Source: Protula sp. h YS-2021
Taxonomy: Eukaryota; Annelida; Polychaeta; Sabellida; Serpulidae
DNA: 64,000 nt
Direction: 5' to 3'
Assembly (NCBI GenBank): GCA_949752745.1
Contig: OX457026.1
Coordinates: 26,536,116-26,600,115, forward strand
Shown here: in pieces, positions 1 through 12,064 of the stretch
Layout: each line of letters starts with the position of its first letter
Numbering within the stretch: the first letter of the stretch is position 1
The notes under the pieces: model-generated
Told to the model about the DNA's origin: nothing
The model's database searches: none
The model's input: the letters and a program-made list of their open reading frames with translations, nothing else
Position numbers and translations under genes: made by a program

Positions 1-1175
1 CCTGAACATCGGCCCATCAACTTCACAACGTCTACCTACCGACTTATTTTGATGTCGCGAGAATGACATATAGACGTCACGAAAATATTAATCACATCAC
101 CGTCAAGACAGCGACAGTCAAAAGAACAGTGGTCACCGCTCCGTCAAAGGTCCCTTCATGTCATCTGGTTATTTTTATGAATATATTTCAAAGGTAGGCA
201 GTAAAAAAAACAGGCGAGCTACTGAATATCCCATACTTTATGTCCTAATTTTAGTCAATTTTCAAAGCAACCAGCCATTAACACGACTATGCTTTTTTTC
301 ACGATTATGTTTTTTTTATGGTTGTAACCCGGACAGTTTTGCACATTTGCATAAATCGTCCATTTTTCCAAATACATATTAAACGCTGCGTTACAGACTT
401 AATTGAGCATCGGAAATAAGTAGGGTTTGGGCAATGAGAATGAAAGTCACCTCTAAAGAGCGTATTTCCGAAGCGTATTTACAATATATGTAGAAGACAA
501 TGGGTAGGCCTTGATCTATGGTCGCACTTTGATCACAACCAAATTAAAAATAGACTTAATGTTGCGGAAGTGGCTGTTTTTTGCGGGCAAAATCAACGTC
601 TACAAATCGTTGCTTATCCAACGTCTATTCAACGTTATGTCAAATACATTGATCTGTGCTCGCAGTCAATCAAAACCAAATTACAACCAGATTCAATGTT
701 GCGATTTGGCCAGGGTCATTGTCGCAACGTCACATCGATGTTTTCTTGCCATCAGAATGTTGACTGGGATATAACATATCAAAAGTGTTGCGTTTAGTTG
801 GCTGCGAAATCGGTCTAGATTATAATTTATTTATAACCATACACGAGATTTTCAGCTGGAAACAAAATGATCAAAATAAAACATCAACAGCAGAAAAAAC
901 CAGTCCATCATCTTTCGCCGGACACACATGTGTATAATTGTGCTAGCGACAAACCAGGGTAGGAATGACGAACTCAACCATTTCAAAAACTTGCACTCTG
1001 GGAGAAGGTGGACTTAGTAGTTTTTACACAGTCGTAGCTTTCACCACTGATTCACACTTTCAAAATTAACCTTTCCCTTAAATTAGAGAAAAAAATGAAC
1101 ACAAACTTCAAGCATATCGGCCAAACAAAAATACTGCTTAAGGATAGAACAGCTCCCGCCTAAAATAAACTGTCG
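1..1175. other. Gene-free stretch
   Basis: No convincing coding exon is seen on either strand; open frames are short and protein-unlike. The part around 590-770 repeats variants of an AACGT-containing word and looks like old repeat DNA. Confidence 0.5.
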
Positions 1176-1177
1176 CC

Positions 1178-1660
1178 GTATTCACGAAGGCTAAACCAAT
1201 GGGTGAACCCATAACCTAATCCAAAAGCAAGCTTTCTGAGTTGAAGCAAGTTTAAACCTTTGGTTTAGCTTATGTCAAATGCCTAATAAGGTCCAAAAAA
1301 GGTCCTAATAACTCCTAAAGTTATCCAATTAGTGTTCCTTTTTTTCTTTCTTTCTTTCATTTTTTTTTTTTTTTTTTGCATTTATTCTCTTCATGGGGAG
1401 GATTTTGCGAAAGATTGAGAGTGGGCACGAGTTTGATTTTTATGTGAAAAAAAATACACTACCAGCTTATCCAAAGGAGGTCCACCCGTTGCAACACGCA
1501 CACCACCCCCCCCTTCCCCTCTAAATTAAAAAAAAATACACTTGGTTTAGTTAAACCAGGGTTAAACTTTATTCGTGAATGTGGGTTAAGCCATTGGTTT
1601 AGCTAATCTAAATTTGTTGGGTTAACCCAGTCAGTTAAACTAAAAATTAACGTTCGTGAT
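1178..1660. mobile_element. MITE-like element with inverted CTAAACCAATGG modules
   Basis: The words TTCACGAA and CTAAACCAATGG occur near the left end (about 1181-1200). They recur in inverted orientation at about 1570-1605, with a further inverted TCACGAA near 1651-1657. The interior is AT-rich with homopolymer runs and a C-rich tract and has no coding potential. This looks like a short non-autonomous DNA transposon or a nested pair. No clear target-site duplication was identified, so the superfamily is unknown and the ends are approximate. Confidence 0.4.
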
Positions 1661-2925
1661 TCTATCGTGATCTAATGTGGGCATATACAATTTGTGGATT
1701 CTTCAGTGGATCCCATGTTAGTACGAGAACAAAAAACATCTCGCTGACCACCTAACGCTTTTCACAACAGCTGACAAGAGTTATTTAGCAGAAAAATACA
1801 ACACTTCAATTACAAAATTGACTGTAATCATAACTCGTCGAACGAACGGACATATAACATAAAGGACGGACTGAATTCCTGTTGTACCACCCCACAGGCC
1901 CCGCTGGGACTCGTCATCACCACTGAATTACAGTGACTCCCGGCAAACTGTTCTTAACTCCAGTGTTAAATTCTCTTAACGACAAACCCAGAGAAGAGAA
2001 AAAAAAATGTATTGCACCTTCAGACTTGACTGATTCAGACCAAGCAGCTCAAACGCCAGTCATACACTGGCGAAGGCTACTCAAACGCTGTATCTGAACG
2101 ACCCGTTTCTTTACTCGTAACCAGTGAAGTGCTACATATATACATATATGAAGTGCTACAATATATATACGTGTTTGAAGTGCTACGTATTATGTGTATT
2201 TTACAATAAATACCCTTACTTTGGACACAGCAGTACTCGGAACTATAAATAACTTTGTAAATGTTTTATCTTACAGAACGGTTTGTAAAGAATAACATTA
2301 TCAGCCACACTTCGACAGAACCATTTATCAAAATATCAACATTCCTTAAATCAAAACTTCCATTAGATGGCAAGCTTTTTTCCCCAGTTTTCTCCCCAAT
2401 GCTGTCATATCAAATAAACAATGTCATTCACGGAGAGGTGAACCTGGTCACTGGTCATTTCTTTGAATATATTACTCAGGAACTGGGCATGCTCAATCTC
2501 ATAACCAGGATTTGAATCCGGTTGAGGTGAGGAAGATCCACCGAATATCATAACCCACCCAATGTTTTTAGCGTCATGAGCCTTTAAGGGAAACTGGACA
2601 TAGGGCACAGCCACATATTATACCATAAAAGCTCAAGCCCACCCCACTCCATGTTGCGTCACTTTGAAATTAGCCCCTGCACCACAGCTGACTCGCCGCC
2701 ATGTTGGACGCTGCTGGAGGGGCTCAAAAATAATCTCAGACGAGAACTTTGTCCCCAAATAAATGTGTCAGGTTATATGTTTAGGTCTCCAAAACGCTGC
2801 CAAACATGCCCACGACAAGTCTCGCAGTGCCGAGACAGGGAAAGCATATACTGAAGGCCTGCCAGTCACAGTGCATTTTTGATAGAACTGGACATCAAAC
2901 ACCAGCCAAATTTTCAAGCTCTTGA
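1661..2925. other. Gene-free stretch downstream of the receptor gene
   Basis: AT-rich DNA with a small tandem repeat of a GAAGTGCTAC word at about 2125-2190. The open frames at 2261-2515 and 2651-2854 have no recognisable domain and no credible splice context. Confidence 0.45.
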
Positions 2926-2929
2926 AAAA

Positions 2930-3645
2930 AGAATGTCCAGGGACATTGAGACCAGCCCAGAACTAGTGAATTAAGTATCAATAGGCTTGTATTGTGGCAG
3001 TCATGTTTTAAAAACCAGTTCCTGACAATTTTTTAATGGCCGATATTTGTCTAGGCATTTGAAAGGAATCCGATCTAAATGGTGGGAGTAGAAGCATTTT
3101 AAAAATTGGCTGCCAAAAAATTATAAATGTCCATTTGGTCAACTTTTTTTTTGGATCGCCAAAAAAAGCACCTTTTCAAGACAGGAGAGCCTACTGAACA
3201 TTTATGCAAAATTTGAAGGTAATGCGATCCAAATTGTAGACGAAGCACTTTGAAAATTGTCTGTCAAATAAAAAGTGCCACACCCACCCCATTTTGGTCA
3301 GTTTTTTGTGGATCGCCAAAAAAAGTATTTTTTTAAGAGAATTCTCTTTCTGGTGAACTTTCATGCCAGATTTGAAGACAATCCCATCAAAATTGTGGGA
3401 GAGGAATTATTTTGAAAATAGGCAAGCAAAAAATGTAAACATCTCCTTTGGTCAATTTTTGCCATATTGTCAAAAAAACACAATTGCTCAGGAGAGACCT
3501 ATCTAGAAAACATCCGTACAAAATCTGAAAGGAATCCGATCAAAACTGAGGAGGGAAGAAACATTTCAAGTAAAAGTTACACACAGACGACGGATGCCCC
3601 TGTACTAACGTGATAAGACCAGCCCGGCGAAGTCGTGGTCTAAAA
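2930..3645 (+). repeat. Dispersed repeat family 1, copy a
   Basis: The head contains the short palindrome TGTCCAGGGACA. The body is several diverged tandem units of roughly 110-120 bp, each with a GGATCGCCAAAAAA word and an 'aatttgaag..atcc' word. The tail contains CAGCCCGGCGAAGTCG followed by GGTCTAAAA. The same head, body and tail recur elsewhere in this window, always on the plus strand. The structure resembles non-autonomous Helitron/Helentron-type elements with a tandem core and 3' hairpin; that assignment is inference. Confidence 0.6.
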
Positions 3646-3966
3646 TGGTGTCAGATTTACTTTTCTGCTGGAAATTGCCAGCCAACTGGTGACCACTTCG
3701 AAAATTCTGACACGGGGGAAAAAAACAAATACCCAAGCAAATGTGCTCGATAAAGGTGCAAATTTTCATTCCATTTTCACGATAACCACAGAAAAAGCAC
3801 TGATTTAGCGTGACTGACAGAGAGACAGGCAGCCTTAAAACAGATAACGAGATGTGCTCTGAGGTGTGATGTCACGCTATTTACAGATTTACTTTCTTCT
3901 TCCCCTTACACTATTTTTCGCTGTTTTCTTGCTTCTTTTTAGAATCAAAAGTAACGACACCATTGT

Positions 3967-5241
3967 TTAAACGGGGACAATTTGGTCATGTGTAACATAA
4001 CCTAGACCGGGAGAAGGCGCCGACTTTTTCACGGCAAAATGCGGTGTGTAGGCACTGACGGGTGACACATTACCATTCCTACTTGGTGTACTGTTCTGGT
4101 CTGGCAGCGAACTAGTATTGTTTTCATTTGATGTGTTGTTACTATTCACGTCCGCTGCATCTTTGGGTTCTCTCTCCCCAGCTCTACCACTTCTCGGCAG
4201 CGTTTTTACATTTGTTTCGTCATGAACAGAGTCCCTATTTTTCAATGAATCTTCTGTCTGTTGCTCACATGACTTTTCTAACGCTCCCGTTTTTGATTTC
4301 TCCTTGTCGGAAGTGAACAACTGCTCATGTTCCAGTTCAGCCTCCACACTGTCTTCCGTTATGTGTCTGTCTATGTCACGTGACCTTGTTTTGCCTACAA
4401 GAGCCGATGTGGGTTTGTCTGACCCTGGTTCATGGCAAACTGGGCCTGCAGTTGAAATGTCTTCACCCGGAAATGTGCCACTGGAAAACGTGTTTGCTTT
4501 TTGAGAATCGATCCTCTCTTGTTTCGCTTCGTCGCCGTTTTGAAGGCGAGTTTCGTTATTATCAGACGGCGCATTGTTTGAACCATTCGGCAAGACACTG
4601 CCGCCATTGACATGCTTGCCACCCATAGACAGGGCTTGATTGGCCGTAGACGGCGGAACGGTTACAGGGGGCACTGTAACGTAGCCAGCACTATTCATAG
4701 GCATATGATTAACAGGAACCTGTCTGGTAGGAACAGCAGTTTCCGGCGACACCGCAGAAGGAAGCTCACTTAAAATGCCTTCCGGTTTCTTTGTGTCCCC
4801 ATTTGATGGTGGGGCTTCAGCTGGGGGTGATATGATATTTGCCGTATTTCCTTGTCTAGCAGATATCCTGTCGTCACGTAACGACGGCTCCTTGACAACC
4901 GAATACGGCGTGATATCGGAACTTGCCGACGAGCCGCCATCTTTGGATCCAGGCGCGCGGAGATGACCCCCGGACAGCGGGCTGGGATTGGCAGTGACGC
5001 CCGCCCTCGGATGTTCTACAGCGGCTGTCGGCGAACCTTCCCCTGACGGCTCTGGTCCTGCCCCGTCGGTTACGACAATGGGTGATGGCGGCTGCGACGT
5101 GTGCTTGCTGGAAGCGGGCTGTATGAAGACCTTGCTGTCAGTACTCACAACGCCAGCGTCGCTGCTGTCACGCAAGGACGCCGTATAATGTACCGTGAGA
5201 CCGTCCGTCCCGTTAGATAGGTTGCCATTTAGGAGGGGTAG
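3967..5241 (-). CDS. Cytokine receptor, terminal exon C12: cytoplasmic tail
   Basis: Last coding exon of the gp130/Domeless-like receptor, 424 residues to a TAA stop at 3967-3969. It starts in phase 0 after a TTTATTTACAG acceptor, which adds 22 residues before the leftmost in-frame TTG; it therefore begins LPLLNGNLSNG. Composition is strongly Ser/Thr/Pro/Asn-rich with low complexity and no folded domain, as expected of a disordered signalling tail. Tyrosines lie in TPYSVV, AGYVTVPP, SAYTPHF and GLGYVTHDQ. These are candidate SH2 docking sites after JAK phosphorylation; the GYVT context occurs twice. No exact YxxQ STAT3-type motif is present. The final residues are QIVPV. I saw no nearby polyadenylation signal on the minus strand. 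Placement after the Box1-like and YEPM exons and a continuous frame support the assignment. Confidence 0.85.
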   Translation of the reverse strand, partial: LPLLNGNLSNGTDGLTVHYTASLRDSSDAGVVSTDSKVFIQPASSKHTSQPPSPIVVTDGAGPEPSGEGSPTAAVEHPRAGVTANPSPLSGGHLRAPGSKDGGSSASSDITPYSVVKEPSLRDDRISARQGNTANIISPPAEAPPSNGDTKKPEGILSELPSAVSPETAVPTRQVPVNHMPMNSAGYVTVPPVTVPPSTANQALSMGGKHVNGGSVLPNGSNNAPSDNNETRLQNGDEAKQERIDSQKANTFSSGTFPGEDISTAGPVCHEPGSDKPTSALVGKTRSRDIDRHITEDSVEAELEHEQLFTSDKEKSKTGALEKSCEQQTEDSLKNRDSVHDETNVKTLPRSGRAGEREPKDAADVNSNNTSNENNTSSLPDQNSTPSRNGNVSPVSAYTPHFAVKKSAPSPGLGYVTHDQIVPV

Positions 5242-5689
5242 CTGTAAATAAAATACACATCAAATGAGTCAAAACGGCGGAAGGATTATTTACGCATAAT
5301 ATTGGACTGCTTGTTCCTGTTATTCGTGCAATAAAATTTTAAAGATATGTGGCCTTCGACGATAATAGTCGTTCTAAAGAAACTTTATCAATCATAAACA
5401 AGATTGTCCATGGACAATGCCCCAGCTCACCAATCCTGATGTTAAGATTTATGACGTGTAAGTGTGACCTGTAAAAAAATTCAAGTCAGTAAGGCTATAT
5501 ACCTGGCTTCAGTCAAGATTTTAATACAAAAATGGTGTATCGCCAATATATCCACCATGTTTTGGTGAATCACTAAAAAAGCGAAAGCCACGTAGGTAAT
5601 AATGTCCGTTACATTTAAACAAAATATAAAGACAACAAGAGCACCGGAACGCTGCAAATCCCCTCGCCCTTCGCAAAATATGCTAAATT

Positions 5690-5935
5690 TCGACCTCAAT
5701 TTTGGCTAAATAAATGATAAGTCGGACAAACTGAATGCGAGGTGCACAACTACAATACATGAGGAGTAAATCTGTATATGATCTTAAATGTGTGTGCTTA
5801 CCCGTTCGGAAGAGTTGTGCATACAAAACCACTACCCAAAATCGTGACGGACGGACGGACGGACGGCTCGACGGACAGACACAGCCATAGCAATAGCCCT
5901 TTGCCATTTTATGGCTGGCCACTGATGTGACTAGA
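5690..5935 (+). repeat. Dispersed repeat with GACG microsatellite tail
   Basis: Contains a GCGAGGTGCACAAC word that also occurs at 21744, followed by a GACGGACGG run (5847-5875) and a degenerate hairpin-like tail. Shares design with other elements here: core, GACG/GACA microsatellite, hairpin tail. Confidence 0.4.
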
Positions 5936-5975
5936 TTAAAGTCGATTGGTCTCGAAAAATCATTTTACTGTGGCA

Positions 5976-6062
5976 TTGTCGTCGCAACAACTTGGCATTG
6001 TCGTCGCAACAACTTGGCATTGTCGTCGCAACAACTTGGCATTGTCGTCGCAACAACTTATT
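5976..6062. repeat. 22-bp minisatellite, about 4 copies
   Basis: Four nearly perfect tandem copies of a 22-bp unit built on GTCGTCGCAACAACTTGG. Intronic in the receptor gene. The short open frames across it are repeat artefacts. Confidence 0.85.
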
Positions 6063-6744
6063 TCATACAAAAGAAATCAAGCATATATGCAACAATATTT
6101 TTCTCAACACAAACAAGAAACATGCACAAAAACATATAAAATCTTGAAGTAAAAGAAAAAAAAGAATACAGCAGATACGCGTTAAGCGGAACCGGCTTGG
6201 ACAGATCAAATAAGGCCGGATAAACTAGTTATTTGGTTGGATCGACAGAAAACACAGATTTAATATGCATAGCGGAGCGCCTGTAACGTGGCTTAGTCGT
6301 TTTCAGATTAACGAGTATCTACTGTAGTTGTTGTATTCCAGCCCCACTTCATGTCAGCTTATTCTGTGACCTTCACCCCTGTGCGACTTTTTCACTTAAA
6401 GGAACACTTAATATGACTTTACATGAGTTTCTGTTTTAATAAGCAGTGCGTGACAAAGTTAATAAAATCAAATCTGTACATGAAACAAAAAAAAAAAAAA
6501 CAAAAAAAAAAAACAAAAAAAAACAAAAAACAAAAAACTAAAATCAGCCCAAATTCTAGTAAACGCTGTACAAATATGCTGTGGTTGTTATGTTTGTATA
6601 TTAAACTAATTGTACAAAAACAAGCCAACGGACAAGAGGCAATTATCTAATGTTACTATGTAACCAAGCAACGTCTGTGTATCTGTAACTAATTTCCCTG
6701 CAAGGAATTACCCGCAAGTTCTCACCACAGAACAGAACACTGCA

Positions 6745-7440
6745 AGAATGTCCAGGGACATTGTGACCAGCCGAAACCTAGTTAATCAAGTACCAAAGAG
6801 GTGTGTAAGATCGCCAAAAAAACTGTGGAATTGCCTTACGTTCCTCTAACACTTGAACATCATTGATTCAATGTGCGGGCGCTATGACAACATAACAAAA
6901 ATTGTTGGTTGGTGTCTCTTCGCGGGAAGGTGGGCGGGGGGGGGGGGGGGGGCTACAGAAAAAATCCGATTAAAACTATAGAAAAACCATTCCGAAAAAA
7001 GGAATCCCCGAAAATTTGACTTCTTAACAACAAGCAGTTTTAAAGAAAAGATCACCGGATGAATATTTTGTTAAATTTTAAAGTTATCCAATTAAAACCA
7101 CAGGAGGAAACGCATTTTTGGAAAATGGCTCCCAAAAAGATAAAAATGCCGGCAGTTGTCCATTTTTCGACGAACTGCCAACAAAAAAAATCACCTGGGC
7201 AACACTGCACAACATTTGGAAGCACTCCAATCAAAATTGTATGCAGTAACAATTTGAAAATTGGAACACAAAATACTGACGAAATGTCGCCTCCTAACCA
7301 TTTTTAGTGAATCAACAACATAAAATGTAAAAGCGTAATTTTTCATAAAGACCCACCTGGAAAAATTCATACCAAAACTTTAAAGTAAGACTATCAAAAC
7401 TGTGAGAAGAGAAGCATTTTGAGAACCTGCTCCATGAACA
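6745..7440 (+). repeat. Dispersed repeat family 1, copy b
   Basis: Head with TGTCCAGGGACA at about 6749, followed by diverged units with the GATCGCCAAAAAA word and 'atccaattaaaac' variants. It is interrupted by a poly-G run at about 6936-6952. The tail is missing or disrupted by the adjacent pogo-like element. Confidence 0.55.
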
Positions 7441-7450
7441 AAATTATATA

Positions 7451-8056
7451 CAGTAGCCCCTGGTTAATTCCTACTCATAGGGACCAGGCGAAAAAGTACG
7501 AATTAGCCGAGGGTACGAATTAACCGAGGTCAGAATTTCGACCCCCAGACAAGACAAATATTAACACGTCTCTATCTGCCCACCACCAATAAACTGCCGT
7601 CCAAAACATGCTTATATACAACAGTTTGCTTCTACTTCGTACATAGTTTTTTCACAAAATTTACCACTTTCACTGTAATTTCTGCAGCGCTAAGAACAGT
7701 TTTTAACTAATTTTCTGAGTGTCACTATAATCTGTCACTTCTTTTTTTTTTTTTTTTTTGAGTAAAAATTACACACTATCACTTCAGTTTTTAACATTTA
7801 AATAATCCTTCATTGTCAATTGCTTATATGTGTGACTTTGAAGATTCTTGACGAGAAAGTCTATGAGGAAATTCTAAAGGATAACGTTTCGGAGGCATCT
7901 TCGGTCGTACCCAGGGTTAAACGAATATCTGTTAGCATTTGAAAAATTTATGGTCCAAAAATCGTACTTCTCTATAGGAATCAATAGGTCCCGAATTCAC
8001 GACCGGCGAAAATGGTACGATTTAACCGAGGACGAATTAACAAGGGGCTCGATCTG
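7451..8056. mobile_element. pogo/Tigger-like MITE
   Basis: The left terminus CAGTAGCCCCTGGTTAATTC follows TATA. The right end carries the inverted counterpart GAATTAACAAGGGGCTCG, and internal GTACGAATTAACCGAGG-type words are also inverted. The CAG...CCC(T)..GTTAATTC terminus and adjacency to TA resemble pogo/Tigger-type Tc1/mariner ends (family knowledge). The interior is AT-rich with no transposase, so it is non-autonomous. The right terminus is imperfect. Confidence 0.6.
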
Positions 8057-8180
8057 AGTGAGTGTCGCGCTGGTTGGGAGGACAGCGTTATCACAAACTA
8101 GCCGTTTAGGTCGTTTGCGTAACGAACCGATTATAGCAAGACTTGTTTTTGTACACCCTTTAGTATATATATATATATAT

Positions 8181-8335
8181 GCTGGGCACAATTTTTAAAT
8201 CAGCACAATTTATAAATTGTGCTGCACAGTTCTTAAATTTATAAACGGGCCGACCATTTAAAAATGGGTTGCCCATTTATAACTTTTAAATCTGCACAAT
8301 TTATAAATTGTGCAGATTTAAAAATTGTGCCAAAC
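8181..8335. repeat. Large AT-rich foldback with 20-bp perfect palindromes
   Basis: Two inverted arms (about 8184-8224 and 8292-8331) each contain the perfect palindrome GCACAATTTATAAATTGTGC or all but its ends. A smaller inverted pair (CCATTTAAAAATGGG) lies between them. The whole is flanked by TA repeats and could extrude as a cruciform or fold as a nested hairpin in RNA. Confidence 0.75.
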
Positions 8336-8374
8336 ATATATATATATATATATATTTATACCTTTTATGATATG

Positions 8375-8820
8375 TGTTAGCCAAAAAGGCATATTTAAGA
8401 AATACTCGTCCAGAAAACATTCATACAAATTTGAAGGCAGTCCAGTTAAAACTGTGGGAGAAGAAGCACTTTGATAATTGACTTCCAAAAGAATAAAATT
8501 TCTGGCGGATCGTCAAAAAAAGACTTCATATGGGAAAAGAAACATTGTGAAAATTGTACTCCCCCCCCCCCAAAAAAAAAAACAAATGCAAAAATGCGCC
8601 ATTTGGGCAATTTTTTGGCGGATCACCGAAGTACTTTTTCGACAGATTTAATTTTTCAAGAGAGGGAACATTCACACAAATATAAAAGCAATCCGTTCAA
8701 ACTTTGGGCGAAGAAGCATTTTGAATAAAGGTTAGATACGTACATACAGACGAAGGATGCGCCCCCCTCCCCCCTCCCCACCCCACTGATCTGACTAGAC
8801 AAGCTCGACGAAGTCGGCTG
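8375..8820 (+). repeat. Dispersed repeat family 1, copy c
   Basis: Tandem units with 'ggatcgtcaaaaaaag' and 'aatccgttcaaactttggg' words. The tail contains AGCTCGACGAAGTCGGCT, a hairpin, followed by GATCTAAAA. The element ends about 28 bp from the 3' end of exon C11. Confidence 0.6.
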
Positions 8821-8847
8821 ATCTAAAAAGTTGAAATGAATGCAAAC

Positions 8848-8958
8848 CTTGTTGTCTAATTCCCGTAACTGTGGATCATTTAAAGTATATTGCAGGTCAA
8901 GATGATCAGAGCTCAGATTGCTCAACATAGGCTCGTAGTCTTCTCCGTAATATTTACC
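8848..8958 (-). CDS. Cytokine receptor exon C11: juxtamembrane cytoplasmic, YEPM motif
   Basis: A 37-codon exon, phase 0 at both ends, with acceptor GATTTACAG and donor AAG|GTTTGC. It starts GKYYGEDYEPMLSNLSS and ends LRELDNK. YEPM fits the YxxM consensus that, when phosphorylated, binds the SH2 domains of the PI3-kinase p85 subunit (known motif biology). Whether it is used here is inference. LQYTLND provides another tyrosine. Being 111 nt, the exon could be skipped without a frameshift. The phase agrees with its neighbours at 15070-15151 and 3967-5241. Confidence 0.75.
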
Positions 8959-9832
8959 CTGTAAATCGACCTTTTCTTATATACACAATTACTAATACGA
9001 ATATTCATTCACGGACTTCGAAAAACGTGTGCATGGAAACTAGAAGCAAAACGGAAATAGGAAGAAACCTAAGCAGCTGCTTCTTATTTTATTCCTGCAT
9101 TTTTTTTGTTCATTTTCTTGAAGAAATCCTAGTTTTCTCATGCTAAATTAATGTGGTGTTATTATTTTATCTTAATTTTCAAGAGACATTATACAGAGAC
9201 ATGTAAACTGAATTACATTTTAAACTAATTTTTGGATCCAATTTCAGAAATCAATTCTCATTGTTGGACGTCTTTAAGCTGGGATTAATGAGTTTATATT
9301 AGTCGGTAACACAGCACCCGGTAGGATTTTTTTAAAGGAAATCATGAGACAATTAATTGAAAATACATATTAAAAATTAGCAGCCACATTTTACTTTTTA
9401 ATAGGTGAGGGTGGTTTGGAGAGTCGGACATGCAGGTAAAATATACCAAAAGAATGTCCAAAAGAAATTTTTACACGTTAAATTTGCAGTAAAAATTCGG
9501 CTCTGAAACTTGTTTCCCATCTTTCCCATCCTGTAGCAGACACTTCTATATAGGAATGTCCCGCTTGAATGGTTTAATGAAGGTTCGGTGGGATCAGAAT
9601 CTGCCCACTAAGATTTGGATGTCTCTCCCGATACAGCCCATAGCCTGTCCAGGCCCCTCCCTGATGGCTTTCCAACAAAGAACGACAACATGGCTCCTTT
9701 CAGTAAAATACAATGTGAAGCCGAGTTTGAAAAAAGAACTGCTTGGAAAAGTGCTATTTTACCACACTATTTAGATAGAAACGCATGCTTTTTGTTTTAT
9801 ATCCTTATGAAAATTCTAATGGCAACTAGATG

Positions 9833-10240
9833 CGCTGCAGCGGTTGCAAAACAAAGCAGCTAGGCTGATCACCGGCCAGACCAAGCATGAGCATATCACC
9901 GAAACCTTGCGTGAACAGCATTGGTTACCGATCAGATCTCGCATCAAGTACACGATACTCCTGTGGTCGTACAAAGCGCCAGGTAAGATCGCGCCAGTCT
10001 ATATTCGCGACATGTTAGTCATAAACTGTCCATCAAGATCTGGTCTCCGCTCTGCGCATGACGAGTTATTGCCGCCTGTACCCAAGGCGTCCTTGTAATA
10101 TGGCGGAGATAAAGCTTTTAGCGCAGCAGCACCAAACTTATGGAACTCCTTGCCAAAAAATCTCAGGAACACCAAGTGCATCAATCGTTTAAAAAAAAAA
10201 GATTTAAAAACATACTTGTTTATCGAATATTATTATTAAT
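9833..10240 (+). pseudogene. Non-LTR retrotransposon 3' fragment (RT C-terminal region), broken
   Basis: The frame reads LQNKAARLITGQTKHEHIT, then HWLPIRSRIKYTILL, and later AAAPNLWNSLPKNLRN. This is the typical C-terminal region of reverse transcriptases of Jockey/CR1-like LINEs in invertebrates (family knowledge). The frame is broken by TAA at 10096-10098 and probably by the A-run near 10190. The fragment is 5'-truncated, with no endonuclease or catalytic RT motifs. It is a dead insertion in a receptor intron, opposite in orientation to the gene. Confidence 0.8.
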
Positions 10241-11459
10241 CAGTATTATTATTCTTTTAGTAGCATTATAGTAGTATTTAGTAATAGTATTCGTTTTAAT
10301 AGTATTTAGCTTAATGGTACTTAGTATTCAATTCTAGTCTAGTCATTTTTCATAATTGTAAAGCGCAATTCCTGTGCTCTTCCTCTCAGTGCTCGCAGCT
10401 GTGTCGTCATGATTTTCTTAAGCTACACAATTTTTATTGTCTTCAAAACCTAATTACGAAAGAATGTCAGTAATTTAAAGTTATTTTAAGGGAGGAAATT
10501 ACGCAAATTGTCGCCGGATATTATGCCAAGGCGGATTGGTTTCCTGAACTAGAAAAAGCAAGTTTTTCACTCGAACTTCTTCAGTGGACAAAAACACAGA
10601 TATCGTATTCATAAAATCTCCCTATGTACATAAGTCAAGCTGTCCCGTGTTTATATTCACACAAAACCATACTCAACAACAAAAGAAACATCGGAATATT
10701 TTCTTTCATAGCTTTCTAATCAGAATATTTGTTACATACACTTTAAAAAAAAACAGCTTAACTGGGTAAACATCTGCATACGATAAGTCAGAGATTCAGC
10801 ATGTCACGGTTCACTTGACATCAAAAAGCTGACTGACAAAATATACCGCTACATCTCTCAATAACGCCTGTAACCACCGTTGACATTGATAACTGTTGTG
10901 CTATCTGCATTTGACTGACGTAACCAAACGTTGAATGAAGACTCTAGCAGTGTTTTGCCAAGGATGGAAGGACAGGGGGCTTAATATCCTTCTCTGTAAA
11001 AAAAAATAGAGTGGCTTTTCCCCCATGGTAGGGGATGACGTAAGAATCCTACACAAGATACAAAAGTACTAATGTTCAATTCAGCTATTGTAAACCGTAA
11101 CCATTTTGTTTTGTTTTCAGTAGTAAGGAAGATTTTAGGGATTGTTCTCGTAAATATGAAACGATTCCACACAAACTGTGGTGTGTAAAATGACCAGAGG
11201 TCACTAATTAAATTGTATTGTTCATCCGACCGTCGAACAAAACCCCCCCTCGGCAGAACAAGAAGGGGCTTTTTCGAATTCAGTGGGGGATTTTTTAGCC
11301 CTCCTCGTGTTCCAAAAAGGGGGCTAAAATGGCGACAGAGGGGAGAAATCCCCTACATCCCCCTCTGGAAAAACACTGCTCTAGGTGTGGAGTGCCACTG
11401 CTCCACGAGGGTTTGGTATAACTGTGACAACGTGGACGGGTGAGAGGCGGGGGGGGGGG

Positions 11460-11885
11460 GGGGGGGGTAAGGTCTCCGACGGACCGCTCAACTCAAAGCA
11501 GCCCAAAGGTGTTCGTTGGCTCACTGATCGGGCGAGAACGCAGACCATGGAAAAATTCACTACTTGAATGTAATCCATGCATAATCTTTGCCGTATGGGG
11601 GCGTGCGTTATCCTGCTGAAAAATAAGTTTGCTTTGACGAAATGTGAGAACAACATAGGGTTCCAGAATTTGCTCTCGATATTGTAGAGCTGTCAGATTT
11701 CCGTTGACCAAACGAAAGCAATCCCGCACCATAACATATGACGCATTGGCCTCCGTATCCATAGCGCTCATGTATGCAGGCATCGCTAAAGTGTTCAATC
11801 CACCTACGCCAATTGTGTAAGCGTCCATCAAAGAAATCGAGACAAAAACGTGCGCTCTCGATCAATTTGTGACAGCCGCGGCATC
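11460..11885 (-). pseudogene. Tc1-like transposase fragment, frameshifted
   Basis: Minus-strand fragments in alternating frames read FCLDFFDGRL, YGGQCVICYGAG, VNGNLTALQYREQILEPYVV and LIFQQDNARPHTA, matching the C-terminal half of Tc1-family transposases. QQDNARPHTA holds the second catalytic Asp of the DDE triad in that family. At least two frame changes are needed to follow the homology, and the region around the final catalytic residue is degenerate. The fragment is bounded by a poly-G tract at about 11451-11467. No terminal inverted repeats were found. Confidence 0.8.
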
Positions 11886-12064
11886 GTAGCCAGTCCAGGA
11901 AATTTCAATATTTTAATGTTCATTTATATGGCACCTTGACCTTTACCGTGCATTTAACTTTGTACGTTTTGTTCATATTGCCCCAAACACAAAAAGATGT
12001 GAAAATGACCGCGTGATGGAACAGAACAGGGTGTTAGATCAATTTATGTGATTTTCCTAAACGA

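Larger units (their letters stand above)
5242..8847 (-). other. Intron C11-C12
   Basis: Intron of about 3.6 kb between the YEPM exon and the tail exon. It holds a GACG-tailed repeat (about 5690-5935), a 22-bp tandem repeat, a poly-A region near 6487-6538, a poly-G tract (about 6936-6952), dispersed family 1 copies, a pogo-like MITE and an AT-rich foldback. No additional exon was recognised. Confidence 0.6.

Noticed and set aside
2500..2530. Polymerase III B-box-like word GGATTTGAATCC
   Set aside because: Self-complementary word without an A box at the right distance.
3967..5241. YxxQ STAT3-docking motif in the tail
   Set aside because: None of the tyrosines has Gln at +3; GYVTHDQ has His at +3.
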